NCBI RefSeq assembly: GCF_024734385.1 | Contig: NZ_JANHAP010000008.1 | Location: 62,001 to 126,000, forward strand | Reading direction: 5' to 3' | Length of the DNA stretch: 64,000 nucleotides | Source: Dasania sp. GY-MA-18 | Lineage (GTDB): Bacteria; Pseudomonadota; Gammaproteobacteria; Pseudomonadales; Dasaniaceae | Part shown: positions 9,377 to 18,367 of the stretch, in pieces | Numbering within the stretch: the first letter of the stretch is position 1 | Layout: each line of letters opens with the position of its first letter | Notes under the pieces: model-generated | What the model was told of the DNA's origin: nothing | What the model saw: only the letters and a program-made list of their open reading frames with translations | The model's database searches: none | Made by a program: the position numbers and the translations under genes

Positions 9377-10606
9377 ATGGCGGCATTTGCTTACAAGGCC
9401 ATAGACGCCAACGGTAAAATGACTAAGGGCATAGTTGAGGGCGACTCCGAGCGGCAGGTGCGCAGCCAATTACGTGCTCAGCAATTAAAACCCATAGAGG
9501 TCAGCTCTAGTTCTGGTATTAGCAGTGCTGATAAAAAATCGGATAAACAGGGTGGCGGTATTTTTAAAACCCGCATTAGCTCTGCAGATTTATCCATGCT
9601 TACCCGCCAGCTTGCGACTTTAATCCAATCTAATATGCCTTTGGACGAGGCTTTAACGGCCTCGGCTCAGCAGGCGCGTAAACCCAAAATAAAAAGCCTA
9701 ATCCTGCAAGTTAGGGCGCGGGTATTAGAAGGCCATAGCCTGGCCTATGCTCTGGGCGATTTTCCGCAAGTATTCAACACCATGTATTGCGCTATGGTAA
9801 AAGCCGGTGAGCATGCAGGCTTTTTAGGCTTAGTGCTAGAGCAGCTGGCTGACTACACCGAGAACAGCCAATACACGCAGCAAAAATTAAAAATGGCGAT
9901 GATTTATCCGCTAATTTTAATGCTGGTGGCTATAGGGGTGGTAACACTGTTAATGATTTTTGTGGTGCCGGAATTAGTGGGCTTGTTTCAGCAATCTCGC
10001 GCCGAACTGCCCGGTATTACGGTACTGCTGATTAAACTCAGCGACTTTATTAATACTTCTGGGCATTGGTTGTTACTGGCAATTATCGCGATGATTATTG
10101 CGGTTAAACAATTACTAAAAAAACCTAGCCGCCGTTACCGCTGGCATAAGCTGCAGTTAAAGCTGCCCTTTATCGGTGGTTTTTATGTGGCTGCCGACAG
10201 CGCTCGTTTTGCTTCTACTTTAAGTATTTTAGCTTCCAGCGGCGTGCCCTTATTAGAGGCACTACGTATAGCTGGTGCGGTGCTAAATAATCTACAGCTG
10301 CGCGAGGCCAGTGAGCAAGTCGCCGTAGCGGTGCAAGAGGGTATGAGCCTCAATAAGGCCTTAAATCAGGCCGGGGTATTCCCGCCTATGATGGTGCATA
10401 TGGTGGCCAGTGGTGAAGCCAGTGGCGAGCTAGAAAGCATGCTAGCGCGTTGCGCCAAAAACCAAGAACGCGAATTAGAAATGACCCTAGGCAGTGTTAT
10501 GGCCATTATGGAACCCATGATGATAGTGCTGATGGCTGGCGTAGTGGGGTTAATTGTGGTGGCGATATTGCTGCCCATAATACAGATGAATAATTTAGTA
10601 GCTTAA
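9377..10606 (+). CDS. gspF: Type II secretion system inner-membrane protein GspF
   Basis: Polytopic core of the assembly platform, contacting GspE and GspL. The 409-aa protein opens with the family start MAAFAYKAIDANGK and carries two GspF domains (about 75-195 and 275-400). Membrane helices lie at about 173-195, 222-240 and near the C-terminus (AGVVGLIVVAILLPII). The repeated pattern LxRQLATLIxSxMPLDEAL and LASSGVPLLEALRIA marks the tandem domains. It starts 4 bp after gspE, so the two are co-translated. It lacks the extra features of PilC-type pilus proteins, and context fixes the assignment. Confidence 0.95.
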   Translation: MAAFAYKAIDANGKMTKGIVEGDSERQVRSQLRAQQLKPIEVSSSSGISSADKKSDKQGGGIFKTRISSADLSMLTRQLATLIQSNMPLDEALTASAQQARKPKIKSLILQVRARVLEGHSLAYALGDFPQVFNTMYCAMVKAGEHAGFLGLVLEQLADYTENSQYTQQKLKMAMIYPLILMLVAIGVVTLLMIFVVPELVGLFQQSRAELPGITVLLIKLSDFINTSGHWLLLAIIAMIIAVKQLLKKPSRRYRWHKLQLKLPFIGGFYVAADSARFASTLSILASSGVPLLEALRIAGAVLNNLQLREASEQVAVAVQEGMSLNKALNQAGVFPPMMVHMVASGEASGELESMLARCAKNQERELEMTLGSVMAIMEPMMIVLMAGVVGLIVVAILLPIIQMNNLVA

Positions 10607-10610
10607 GGGC

Positions 10611-10640
10611 AGTGGCAAGTTTCAAGCTGCAAGTGGCAAG
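10611..10640. repeat. Short direct repeat between gspF and gspG
   Basis: AGTGGCAAG occurs at 10611-10619 and again at 10632-10640, a 21-bp period, with TTTCAAGCTGCA between them. It fills much of the 65-bp gap inside the operon. It may be low-complexity filler or part of a small processing or attenuation site before the abundantly needed major pseudopilin; nothing more can be seen. Confidence 0.4.
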
Positions 10641-10671
10641 ATTAAAGATAAACAGATGAGGTTAGATAGAG

Positions 10672-11127
10672 ATGCGCACAGCTAAAGGTTTACAACAGGG
10701 TTTTAGTTTAATCGAGATTATGGTGGTGCTAGTCATTATCGGTTTATTGGTGAGTATAGTCGCACCTAATGTATTGGATAGAGCAGACGATGCTCGCGCT
10801 CAAAAAGTGCAGGCCGATTTCAGCACCATAGCCACGGCTTTAAAATTATATCGTTTAGATAACTACAACTACCCCACCAGCGAGCAGGGCTTAGAGGCTT
10901 TGGTTAACAAACCCGGCATAGACCCCATACCCACAAACTGGAAAAAAGGCGGCTATTTAGAAGAGGCCCCCAAAGATCCTTGGGGTCGCCCTTATTTATA
11001 TTTAAGCCCCGCTGAGTTTAGCGACAATGATTTTGATCTTTATACCCTGGGGGCCGACGGCATTACCGGCGGCGAGGATCAAAATGCCGATATAGGCAAC
11101 TGGAAAAAAGATAACGAGCAGGGCTAA
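10672..11127 (+). CDS. gspG: Type II secretion major pseudopilin GspG
   Basis: Main subunit of the periplasmic pseudopilus that pushes substrates through the secretin. The 151-aa prepseudopilin has a short basic leader ending QQG, the prepilin peptidase site G^FSLIE with Glu at +5, and the hydrophobic helix IMVVLVIIGLLVSIVAP. The globular domain has the GspG landmarks YPTSEQGLEALV, DPWGRPYLY and LYTLGADGITGGEDQNADI, the calcium-binding loop region. A GAGG motif lies about 12-15 bases before the ATG. Cleavage needs a GspO peptidase that is not in this window. Confidence 0.96.
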   Translation: MRTAKGLQQGFSLIEIMVVLVIIGLLVSIVAPNVLDRADDARAQKVQADFSTIATALKLYRLDNYNYPTSEQGLEALVNKPGIDPIPTNWKKGGYLEEAPKDPWGRPYLYLSPAEFSDNDFDLYTLGADGITGGEDQNADIGNWKKDNEQG

Positions 11128-11197
11128 TTGATCACTATATCTCGTCACTGCAGCTTAGGCCGTAGTTTGTACGCGAATTAGTAAAGGTAGCGTCATT

Positions 11198-11809
11198 ATT
11201 AACAGCAAGCATCTATACCAGCAGGGGTTCAGCCTAATAGAGCTATTAGTGGTGCTGCTAATCATAGGCTTTGGTATAGGCATGGTTGCGGTCAACGTAG
11301 GTGTGAGCGACACCGATGCCCGTAGCGAGGCCAAGCAGTTTGCCAATTTGACGGCCATGGTTGCCGATGAGGCGGTGCTTAATCACCAGCCTTGGGGGGT
11401 GGACTTGTTTCGCGGTATTGATGATAGCGATCAGGCCAACGAGGTATTTGGTTACCGCTGGTTGCAAAGAGTGTATTGGCAGCCGCCTGCCGATAGCGAA
11501 GAAAAACCGCGTTGGCTATGGCTGCCATTCGCACCGCCAGGCATTGCCGCCGAACTGTATTTTGCACCGCAACTGGCCCTGCGTTTGGATATGGAAGATA
11601 TAGAAAAAACCATAGAGCCAAAAGTGCAGCAGCAACAAAAGCCAGAGTTACAAAAAGAAGTTATCAAGCCAGATATTTATTTTTGGGGTAATGGCGAAAT
11701 CACGCCCTTTAAACTCACCTTATATACAGGGCAGGGTGAGCAGCAGCTGCATACTATTAGCGGCGACTTGTTGGGGCGCATAGCCTTGGATTTACCGGAT
11801 GATGAATAA
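11198..11809 (+). CDS. gspH: Type II secretion minor pseudopilin GspH, apparently with a non-standard ATT start
   Basis: Minor pseudopilin of the pseudopilus. The open frame runs from just after a TAG at 11156 and encodes the prepilin signature QQGFSLIELLVVLLIIGF at 11219-11272. No ATG, GTG or TTG occurs in frame before this motif; the first is GTG at 11249, which would remove the peptidase site and half the helix. Upstream, AAAGG (11183-11187) is well placed for ATT at 11195 or 11198, giving a normal leader NSKHLYQQG^F. From 11198 the protein has 203 residues. I infer an ATT start; a sequencing error or recent loss of the ATG are the alternatives. It overlaps gspI by 11 bp. Confidence 0.85.
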   Translation: MNSKHLYQQGFSLIELLVVLLIIGFGIGMVAVNVGVSDTDARSEAKQFANLTAMVADEAVLNHQPWGVDLFRGIDDSDQANEVFGYRWLQRVYWQPPADSEEKPRWLWLPFAPPGIAAELYFAPQLALRLDMEDIEKTIEPKVQQQQKPELQKEVIKPDIYFWGNGEITPFKLTLYTGQGEQQLHTISGDLLGRIALDLPDDE

Positions 11810-12218
11810 ATATATTCGCTTAAACAAGAAACATTCTAAGCGGCAACAGGGCTTTACCTTGATAGAGGTGATGGTTGCTCTATTTATTGTCGCCACTGCC
11901 ATTTCAGCACTGATGCTTAAAATGATGAGCCTAGTGGATGATACTGTTTACCTGGATCAAAAAACCATCGCCCACTGGGTGGCGTTAAACCAAATTGAAC
12001 TGCAGCGCATTAGTAACAAAAACAGTAACAAAGTGCTAAGCGAGCAAAAAAGCGGGCAGGAAGAAATGGCCAACCGCACTTGGTATTGGCAGATTAAACC
12101 GGTTAAAACCGCTAACGAAGGTTTTATCCAAATGCAGGTATCGGTTAGCGATGAGCCTAATAGCAATCAACCCTTGGTTACCGTGATGGCCATGGCTGAT
12201 ATCTATCATCGTCGCTGA
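11799..12218 (+). CDS. gspI: Type II secretion minor pseudopilin GspI
   Basis: Minor pseudopilin that with GspJ and GspK forms the tip complex starting pseudopilus assembly. The 139-aa protein has a Lys/Arg-rich leader (about residues 1-18), the cleavage site G^FTLIE with Glu at +5 and a hydrophobic helix VMVALFIVATAISALML. The following A/NQIELQRIS-type segment is typical of the GspI family, and total length is usual for it. The start ATG ATG at 11799 overlaps the end of gspH, indicating coupled translation, and the stop is 1 bp from gspJ. Confidence 0.93.
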   Translation: MMNKYIRLNKKHSKRQQGFTLIEVMVALFIVATAISALMLKMMSLVDDTVYLDQKTIAHWVALNQIELQRISNKNSNKVLSEQKSGQEEMANRTWYWQIKPVKTANEGFIQMQVSVSDEPNSNQPLVTVMAMADIYHRR

Positions 12219-12219
12219 T

Positions 12220-12861
12220 ATGAATACGCTTAGACAAAAAACAGTGCCAAGCGGCCAGCAAGGTTTTACCTTAATAGAGGTGGTGCTGGCCATAGCGATT
12301 ACTGCCTTTGTGGCGGCGTTGGGCTACAGCGCTATCAGCACGGCTATCAACACCGCCGAACAACATGAGCAAAAAGCGCAAGAGCTTAGCGATGTGCAGT
12401 TAGCCCTCAGTGTGTTGGAGCGCGATATACGCAATGCCGTTGCCCGCCCCATCATAGATGAGTACGGCCATGAGCAGGCGGCGCTTAGTGGCGGTGAACT
12501 GGCGGAGTATGCCCTGCAATTAACCCGCCGCGGCTGGGCCAACCCCAGCGAAGTGCGCCGTGGTGAACTACAGCGGGTGCGTTATGAATACAGCGACAAT
12601 ACTCTATGGCGCGAGCATTGGCTGGTATTGGATAGAGTGGATGAAGATAGCAGTAAGCAACGGGTAAAATTAATTAGCGGAGTAGAGTTGTTTGAATTGC
12701 GTTTTTTAAAACCCGACGCAACCACTAACAACGAGCTGGGCGGCGAGTGGCAGCCCAATTGGGATGAACAGGCTATGCCTGCGGCGGTAGAAATTAATTT
12801 TGAATTAACCCGTTTTGGCTTAGTGAGGCGTGTGTTTGAAATACTTAATACGCCACAGTAA
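12220..12861 (+). CDS. gspJ: Type II secretion minor pseudopilin GspJ
   Basis: Minor pseudopilin of the tip complex. The 213-aa protein has a leader ending SGQQG, peptidase site G^FTLIE and helix VVLAIAITAFVAALGYSA. The GspJ globular domain follows, including DVQLALSVLERDIRNAVARP and a C-terminal FELTRFGLVRRVFEI strand pair. Length agrees with the family (about 190-240). Its 3' end overlaps the start of gspK, and the Shine-Dalgarno for gspK lies inside it at 12823-12828. Confidence 0.93.
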   Translation: MNTLRQKTVPSGQQGFTLIEVVLAIAITAFVAALGYSAISTAINTAEQHEQKAQELSDVQLALSVLERDIRNAVARPIIDEYGHEQAALSGGELAEYALQLTRRGWANPSEVRRGELQRVRYEYSDNTLWREHWLVLDRVDEDSSKQRVKLISGVELFELRFLKPDATTNNELGGEWQPNWDEQAMPAAVEINFELTRFGLVRRVFEILNTPQ

Positions 12862-13834
12862 AACACAAAAAAAGCAAGCGGGGGCCGCCTTAATTGTGGC
12901 CTTGTTGATTGTGTTTATAGTGGCCTCGCTGGCGGTGACCGTTAGCAGTGATTTTTTAGTGATGTTTAGGCGGGTGGAAAACCAAATCCATGGCCAGCAG
13001 GCCTATGCCTATTTAACCGGGGCAGAGGGCTTGGGGCGCTGGGCCGTTTTAGAGGGTGACGACAACTGGAACTACGATCATCGCAGCGAAGCATTTTTGC
13101 AGCAGCCTATAGCCTTTGCCAATGATGTAGCTCAGTTTACGGGGGCTTTAAGTGATATGCAGGGCCGTATTAATATTAATTACTTGCAGTCGGTTAGTAA
13201 GAATGGGCCACCTAGTTATAGCATTGCCCAAGAACGTTTTATACGCCTGCTACAGACCTTGGATTTAGAAACACCTTTAGATGTCATCGCCGCAGAAGAA
13301 ATCGCCAATGCAGTATTTGATTGGCTGGATGTAGATAGCGACGAGCGTCAGCCCGGCGGTGCCGAGGCCTTTTATTATAGCGAAGCCACCCCACCTGGCA
13401 GAGCTGGCAACCGTGAAATGCAAAGTGTTAGCGAATTGCGCTGGGTAAAAGGCATTAGCGCAGAAATTTATCAGGCCCTGCTGCCGCATATTACGGTGTG
13501 GGGTAATGGCAAAATCAATATTAATACGGCTAGTGAGCAAGTTTTGCGTAGCTTAAATAAACCCAAAGATTTAATACCGCTGTCGCCTTTAGATGTGGCG
13601 ACTTTAGTAGAGGCACAAAGCCCAGAGGATGGCGGTTATGACGATATAAGTGTGTTTACGCAGCCGCCACTTGTAGATTTAAAAATAGATATCAGCGATT
13701 TAGTGGTTAATAGCGAGGTATTTTTATTAACCACCAAGGTGTTATTGTTAGAGCGTGAGTACGCATTAAACAGTATTATTTTACGGGCCAATGACCGCGC
13801 CACCATCATAGCTAGAAGCCAGCAACCCCTATAA
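12836..13834 (+). CDS. gspK: Type II secretion minor pseudopilin GspK
   Basis: Large minor pseudopilin capping the pseudopilus. From TTG at 12836 it has 332 residues: basic leader, an atypical pseudopilin helix (AGAALIVALLIVFIVASLAV) that lacks Glu at +5 as is normal for GspK, and a large alpha domain (DMQGRININYL, VFDWLDVDSDERQPGGAE, GKININTAS). GTGAGG at 12823-12828 sits 7 bases before the TTG but only 1 base before the alternative GTG at 12830, so I prefer TTG. It overlaps gspJ by 26 bp and ends 6 bp before gspL. Confidence 0.93.
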   Translation: MKYLIRHSKTQKKQAGAALIVALLIVFIVASLAVTVSSDFLVMFRRVENQIHGQQAYAYLTGAEGLGRWAVLEGDDNWNYDHRSEAFLQQPIAFANDVAQFTGALSDMQGRININYLQSVSKNGPPSYSIAQERFIRLLQTLDLETPLDVIAAEEIANAVFDWLDVDSDERQPGGAEAFYYSEATPPGRAGNREMQSVSELRWVKGISAEIYQALLPHITVWGNGKININTASEQVLRSLNKPKDLIPLSPLDVATLVEAQSPEDGGYDDISVFTQPPLVDLKIDISDLVVNSEVFLLTTKVLLLEREYALNSIILRANDRATIIARSQQPL

Positions 13835-13840
13835 TGAGAG

Positions 13841-15103
13841 ATGAATGTGAACGCACAAACACTCAATAATCCGCAAGCCATACAGGTGGTCAAAGCCTGC
13901 GTCGATGATAATGGCCAGCCCTATTATCAATGGCAGGATGCCGTCAGCCAGCAATTGCACAGTGGCAGCGCAACAGACTTGCTGAATAATTTACCGCAGC
14001 TTAAGCAATTAGAGTTAATCGTCCCTGCGCAGTATTGCAGTTTAAAGCACTATGCCTTTGATAGCAGCGAAAGCAAAGTACTGCGCCAAACTTTACCCTA
14101 TAGTCTAGAGGATGAGCTGCTCACGGATGTAGATGAATTGCACTTCGCCTTAGGTGAACCACAGCAAGGTAAAGTAGCAGTAGCGATTATCAACACCGAG
14201 TTAGTTGCCAACTGGCTTGGTGATTTACGCGCTGCAGCTAACACTAAGGAAGTAGATATTAAACGCCTAAGCCCTGAACTATTAGCACTGCCTTGGTTGG
14301 AACAACAGTGGACCTTGTGCGTAGACGATAGCGAAGAGACCGAGCGTTATATACTGCGATCTTCAGCCTATCAGGGCTTTGCCGTACCGGCTGCTTTATT
14401 CAACCAGGCGCTAAGCCTATTAATAGCCGAGCAGGGCCTGCCCGACAGCATAGTGCTGTATAGCGCGGATGAAAGCCGCGAGGCCATTAAGGCGGCGCTG
14501 CCAGAATCCTTGCAGCCGTTAGTTTTATGGCAAAGCGGTAGCTACTGGTTATTGATAACAGCTCAGCAGCAATTGGGGCCAGACAGCGAACCGCTTAGTC
14601 TATTGCAGGGGCTGTTTGCCCGTGGCCTGGCTTGGCGTAAATATTGGTTACAATGGCGCAAAGTGGTGGCCTTGTTTGCGGTGGTGGTGGCAGCGCAGTT
14701 GGCTTATGCCTACACCGAAAATTATCGCCTGGATGCTAAAAATTTAAAGCTGCGCAGCCAAATCGAAGCGGCGTACCGCAGCGCCATACCCAAAGGTGCG
14801 GTGATCAATCCCGAAAAACAATTAAAACGCAAAGTGGCCGCCTTACAGGGCGGCAATGGCGAAGGCTTTGTGCATTTATTGGCAAAAGTCGCAGCCATCA
14901 CTCATACCGTGCCGGGCTTTACGCTGCAAAGTATGAATTACAGCGAAAACCAAAGCGAAATGCGCCTCACAGTATTGGCCAATAGTTTTAAAGAGGTGGA
15001 GAGTGTGCGCAGTCAATTGCAGCAACAGGGTGTGCAGGCCGAACTTACTGGTAGTAGTAGCGAAGGAGGCAAAACCCGTGCGCGTTTGCGTATTAGAGGT
15101 TAA
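13841..15103 (+). CDS. gspL: Type II secretion system protein L
   Basis: Bitopic inner-membrane protein that anchors the GspE ATPase and binds GspM. The 420-aa protein has an actin-like cytoplasmic domain (about 1-255, with RQTLPYSLEDELLTDVDELH typical of the family), one membrane helix at about 274-292 (VALFAVVVAAQLAYAYT) and a periplasmic ferredoxin-like domain (about 340-420). GAGAG precedes the ATG. It lies between gspK (6 bp) and gspM (6 bp), the standard order. Confidence 0.93.
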   Translation: MNVNAQTLNNPQAIQVVKACVDDNGQPYYQWQDAVSQQLHSGSATDLLNNLPQLKQLELIVPAQYCSLKHYAFDSSESKVLRQTLPYSLEDELLTDVDELHFALGEPQQGKVAVAIINTELVANWLGDLRAAANTKEVDIKRLSPELLALPWLEQQWTLCVDDSEETERYILRSSAYQGFAVPAALFNQALSLLIAEQGLPDSIVLYSADESREAIKAALPESLQPLVLWQSGSYWLLITAQQQLGPDSEPLSLLQGLFARGLAWRKYWLQWRKVVALFAVVVAAQLAYAYTENYRLDAKNLKLRSQIEAAYRSAIPKGAVINPEKQLKRKVAALQGGNGEGFVHLLAKVAAITHTVPGFTLQSMNYSENQSEMRLTVLANSFKEVESVRSQLQQQGVQAELTGSSSEGGKTRARLRIRG

Positions 15104-15109
15104 CAAATT

Positions 15110-15610
15110 ATGGAAACCATAAAAAATATACAGCAACAGTTATTAGAGCGCTTTAATCAGCTCAAGCGTAAAGAACAGTACTATATTGTTGCTTTATTGC
15201 TACTGCTAGTACCTTATGTGTTTTATATGCTGCTGTGGAAGCCGGTAGTGGCTGAAAATACGCAATTAAAACAAGCTAATGTTCTTGCTCAGCAGCAATT
15301 GCAAACTGTGCAGCAGCTGGCTCAAAAATATAAACAACTCAGCAGCAGCGGTGCTAGCAATAATACGGAGGTGAATTTGCCGCAGCTTATAGATACTAGC
15401 TTGCTGCGCCATAAATTAGCCTTAAAACGCATGCAACCTTCGGCTAGCGGTGATATACAGCTGCGCTTTGAAGAAGTGTCCTTTAATCATTTGGTTGCCT
15501 GGTTGCATGAGTTGGAAACTGTGTACGGTGTTGTTGTTAAAGATGCTTCGATTACCCCCGGTAATAGTGATGGGGTGGTGAGCAGTTCAGTACGCTTACG
15601 TAAGGGTTAA
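15110..15610 (+). CDS. gspM: Type II secretion system protein M
   Basis: Small bitopic inner-membrane protein that stabilises GspL and joins the assembly platform. The 166-aa protein has a short cytoplasmic segment (QLKRKEQYYIVA), one membrane helix at about 25-45 (LLLLLVPYVFYMLLW), a coiled-coil stretch rich in Gln (about 50-85) and a C-terminal ferredoxin-like domain whose FNHLVAWLHELETVYGV motif is characteristic. The TAA stop overlaps the gspN ATG by one base (TAATG). Confidence 0.92.
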   Translation: METIKNIQQQLLERFNQLKRKEQYYIVALLLLLVPYVFYMLLWKPVVAENTQLKQANVLAQQQLQTVQQLAQKYKQLSSSGASNNTEVNLPQLIDTSLLRHKLALKRMQPSASGDIQLRFEEVSFNHLVAWLHELETVYGVVVKDASITPGNSDGVVSSSVRLRKG

Positions 15611-16377
15611 TGGTGTTAGAAAAAATTTGGCAGTGGCGTTATAAAATTTATGCCCTGGTATTTTGTATTTGTGTGCTGGTAACTGCGCCAGCGTCGTTAT
15701 TAACTTTGTTGCTTAAAGATACGCTGCCTAAGCTATGGTTAAGTGAAGCTAAAGGGTCGTTTTGGCAGGGTGAAGTTGATCAGGCCATTATCAAAGTCAA
15801 TGGCGGCAGTCTTAGTTTAGGTAAAGTGCAGTGGTCACTAAAGCCCAGCAGTTTATTGTTATTAAGCCCCACAATAGAGCTTAAAACGCTGGCGCCGGGG
15901 CAAAGTTTGATTGCTACCGCTAGTGCTTACCCCAATGGCAAGTTGCAGCTGGCTAATCTGCGTGGTGAATTTCCTCTTAGTATTCTCGAACCCTGGGTGC
16001 CGTTGCTGATGAGTGGCCAGGTGTTTTTCGATATTGCCAAGCTTACGCTTAAAGATAATGCCGTAACGCAGTTGCAAGGGCGCATCAACCTGCGCGATAC
16101 CGTGTGGCGCGGCGGCGATGTGCCTATGCCGCTGGGGCATTATCAAGCCGATATTAGTAGTGATGATAAGGCAATTAGCGTACTGCTTAGTGATCAAAAG
16201 GCCCAGCTAGGTTTGCAGGGTAGTATTAACGCCATGTTGGCCGGTCAGTATCAAATGGCTTTAAGCTTGAGTGCTACTCAAGGATTAAACCCGGCAGTCA
16301 TTAAGTCAGTGGCGTGGCTGGGTAAAAAGCAGGGCGATAGTGTGGTAGTCATTAAGCGTAGCGGACAGTGGCGTTAA
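15610..16377 (+). CDS. gspN: Type II secretion system protein N
   Basis: Accessory inner-membrane protein found at the end of many gsp operons; its precise job is unsettled. The 255-aa protein has an N-terminal membrane anchor (about 12-35, IYALVFCICVLVTAPASLLTL) and a beta-rich periplasmic part with the GspN pattern LWLSEAKGSFWQGEV and LGKVQWSLKPSSLL. It is translationally coupled to gspM and is the last gene of the operon. No gspO, gspA, gspB or pilotin gene follows, so peptidase and pilotin must lie elsewhere. Confidence 0.9.
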   Translation: MVLEKIWQWRYKIYALVFCICVLVTAPASLLTLLLKDTLPKLWLSEAKGSFWQGEVDQAIIKVNGGSLSLGKVQWSLKPSSLLLLSPTIELKTLAPGQSLIATASAYPNGKLQLANLRGEFPLSILEPWVPLLMSGQVFFDIAKLTLKDNAVTQLQGRINLRDTVWRGGDVPMPLGHYQADISSDDKAISVLLSDQKAQLGLQGSINAMLAGQYQMALSLSATQGLNPAVIKSVAWLGKKQGDSVVVIKRSGQWR

Positions 16378-16420
16378 ATATTGATAATTACAGGGTTATT
16401 GTATAAACATATTCTTTGCT

Positions 16421-17641
16421 ATGCACAATGCGAAAACATATCAAACAAACACGGGTAGCGTACTCGAAGTCTTTCTTGCTTTTTTAAAGCTAGGCCTAAC
16501 ATCTTTTGGTGGGCCTATAGCCCACTTGGCTTATTTTAGAACGGAGTTTGTTGAGCGGCGCCGCTGGCTTAGCGAACAACAATTTGCCCAGCTATTAGCT
16601 ATTTGCCAATTTTTACCGGGGCCTGCGAGTAGCCAGTTAGGATTTAGCCTAGGCCTATTGCGTGTTGGTTGGTTAGGGGCGATAGCTGCTTTTGTAGCTT
16701 TTACGCTACCGTCTGCTATTTTGCTATTACTGTTTGCAACAGCGCTGCCTTTTTTATCGGGTACTGTTGCACTGGCGGCGCTGCATGGGCTAAAGCTAGT
16801 GGCTTGTGCTGTTGTTGCTGATGCGGTTTTGGGGATGTTTAGCAAGCTTTGTGTTGATTTGCGCAGGAAGCTTGTTGCTTTACTCGCCGCAGTCATTTTA
16901 ATGGCTGCCAGCGGCGTTTGGCTGCAATTAACAGTGGTGGTTTTGGCGGCAATAGTTGGTGTACTTTTTTTTAATAATAGGGACGATTCTAATAATAACA
17001 GCTGGTCGCTAGTGCTTTGTTATGGGGTAAATACTGGAGCCGTGTTGCTTGTATTGTTTCTGGCTTTGTTAATGGCTCTACCTATTGTTGCTACGAGCAA
17101 TGAGGGTTTGTACGCCGTGGCAGATGTGTTTTATAGAGCAGGGGCTTTGGTTTTTGGTGGCGGCCACGTGGTATTGCCATTGCTAGAGGATGCGCTGGTT
17201 GCTCCCGGTAAAGTTTTACCTGAGCAATTTTTGGCAGGCTACGGTGCCTCGCAGGCTATACCGGGCCCCATGTTTGCTTTTGCCGCCTATCTTGGTGCGC
17301 TATTATCGCCAGTAGCCAGCCCAATGCTTAGCGCTGCTACTGCTTTATTATTTATTTTTCTTCCAGGATTTTTACTGCTGGCAGGTGTGCTCCCTTTTTG
17401 GCGCGCGGTATCACATAACGCCGTTGCACTACGTGCCATTGCAGCTGTTAATGCCGCGGTGGTGGGGATGTTGGGTGCGGCTTTATATGACCCTATATTG
17501 ACCTCGGGGATAACAAGCGTGGTTGATTTAGCCATAGTGCTGATAGCTATTGGGCTATTGATTAGGTGGCGAGTGTCGCCATTGCTGGTGGTGTTGTGGT
17601 GTGTGGGGTTAAGTGTGGGGCAGACGTATTTACATTTTTAG
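16421..17641 (+). CDS. chrA: Chromate transporter family (CHR) membrane protein, long form
   Basis: Inner-membrane protein of the CHR superfamily; characterised members export chromate. The 406-aa sequence has two homologous halves. The first has SFGGPIAHLAYFR and FLPGPASSQLGFSLG, and the second GALVFGGGHVVLPLLED and YGASQAIPGPMFAFAAYLG; these are the two copies of the GGP and PGP motifs of long-chain CHR proteins. About ten membrane helices fit the profile. No clear Shine-Dalgarno precedes the ATG. It is 43 bp after gspN on the same strand but unrelated in function, and faces pcm convergently. The true substrate in a marine organism could be another oxyanion such as sulfate. Confidence 0.88.
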   Translation: MHNAKTYQTNTGSVLEVFLAFLKLGLTSFGGPIAHLAYFRTEFVERRRWLSEQQFAQLLAICQFLPGPASSQLGFSLGLLRVGWLGAIAAFVAFTLPSAILLLLFATALPFLSGTVALAALHGLKLVACAVVADAVLGMFSKLCVDLRRKLVALLAAVILMAASGVWLQLTVVVLAAIVGVLFFNNRDDSNNNSWSLVLCYGVNTGAVLLVLFLALLMALPIVATSNEGLYAVADVFYRAGALVFGGGHVVLPLLEDALVAPGKVLPEQFLAGYGASQAIPGPMFAFAAYLGALLSPVASPMLSAATALLFIFLPGFLLLAGVLPFWRAVSHNAVALRAIAAVNAAVVGMLGAALYDPILTSGITSVVDLAIVLIAIGLLIRWRVSPLLVVLWCVGLSVGQTYLHF

Positions 17642-17698
17642 AACATTGTTTGGCGAGTATATAAATTCCCTAAGTTTTTTATCTTCTGCTCATGTCGC

Positions 17699-18367
17699 TT
17701 AGTTGCTAGCGGCTAATCCTTGTAAAGGTACAAAGCTCACTGCCAACCGTATTTGCTTTTTTATTTCACCCTTAAGATTTTTGTCTAGTGTAATGAGGTC
17801 TTGGCTTAAGTCGGCATTTTTTATAGGGGCGACTAGCCGCCCCCCTGGTTTTAATTGTTCGACTAAGGCTGGAGGGATAGATCCTGCGGCGGTGATAATA
17901 ATAGCATCGTAGGGAGCATGTTTTGGCCAACCTGAGCAACCGTTAGCGCATTTACTGATTATGTTGGTATAAGCTAATGCTATAAATTTACTTTTTGCTT
18001 GCTCGGCCAGCGGCGCTATTAGCTCTATGCTGTAAACCTGTTTAACAAGTTGTGCGAGTATAGCTGCTTGGTAGCCAGACCCAGTCCCTATTTCTAAAAC
18101 GCTATGCTGCGGCTGCGGTTTTAGCAGCTGGGTCATCAATGCCACTATGTAGGGCTGCGATATAGTTTGGCCATAGCCTATAGGCAGAGGTGAATTTTGA
18201 TAAGCCTGCTCTTGGTAGCCCTGGCCAATAAATTGCTGCCTAGGCACCTGCGCTAGGGCAGCAATTAGCCGCGGGTCTAGTTGTGGTACACCGGTTAAAT
18301 GCGCTGTTCTTGCTATGTCCTGCTGTATGGCATTTAGCATGGTGGATTTTGTGTGCTCTGTGTTCAT
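17699..18367 (-). CDS. pcm: Protein-L-isoaspartate O-methyltransferase
   Basis: Repairs aged proteins by methylating isoaspartyl residues with S-adenosylmethionine. The 222-aa protein carries the SAM-binding VLEIGTGSGYQAAILAQL motif at about 93-110, the substrate-site segment SPLPIGYGQTISQPYIVALM before it, and a post-II motif YDAIIITAAGSIPPALVEQLKPGG. Length fits bacterial Pcm. It is often next to surE, but here it stands alone between chrA and a PEP-CTERM protein gene. The start ATG at 18367 is followed by a second possible ATG at residue 10. Confidence 0.93.
   Translation of the reverse strand: MNTEHTKSTMLNAIQQDIARTAHLTGVPQLDPRLIAALAQVPRQQFIGQGYQEQAYQNSPLPIGYGQTISQPYIVALMTQLLKPQPQHSVLEIGTGSGYQAAILAQLVKQVYSIELIAPLAEQAKSKFIALAYTNIISKCANGCSGWPKHAPYDAIIITAAGSIPPALVEQLKPGGRLVAPIKNADLSQDLITLDKNLKGEIKKQIRLAVSFVPLQGLAASN

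Noticed and set aside
11249-11809. GTG 11249 as the gspH start
   Set aside because: It would delete the prepilin peptidase site and half of the N-terminal helix that the same frame encodes just upstream.
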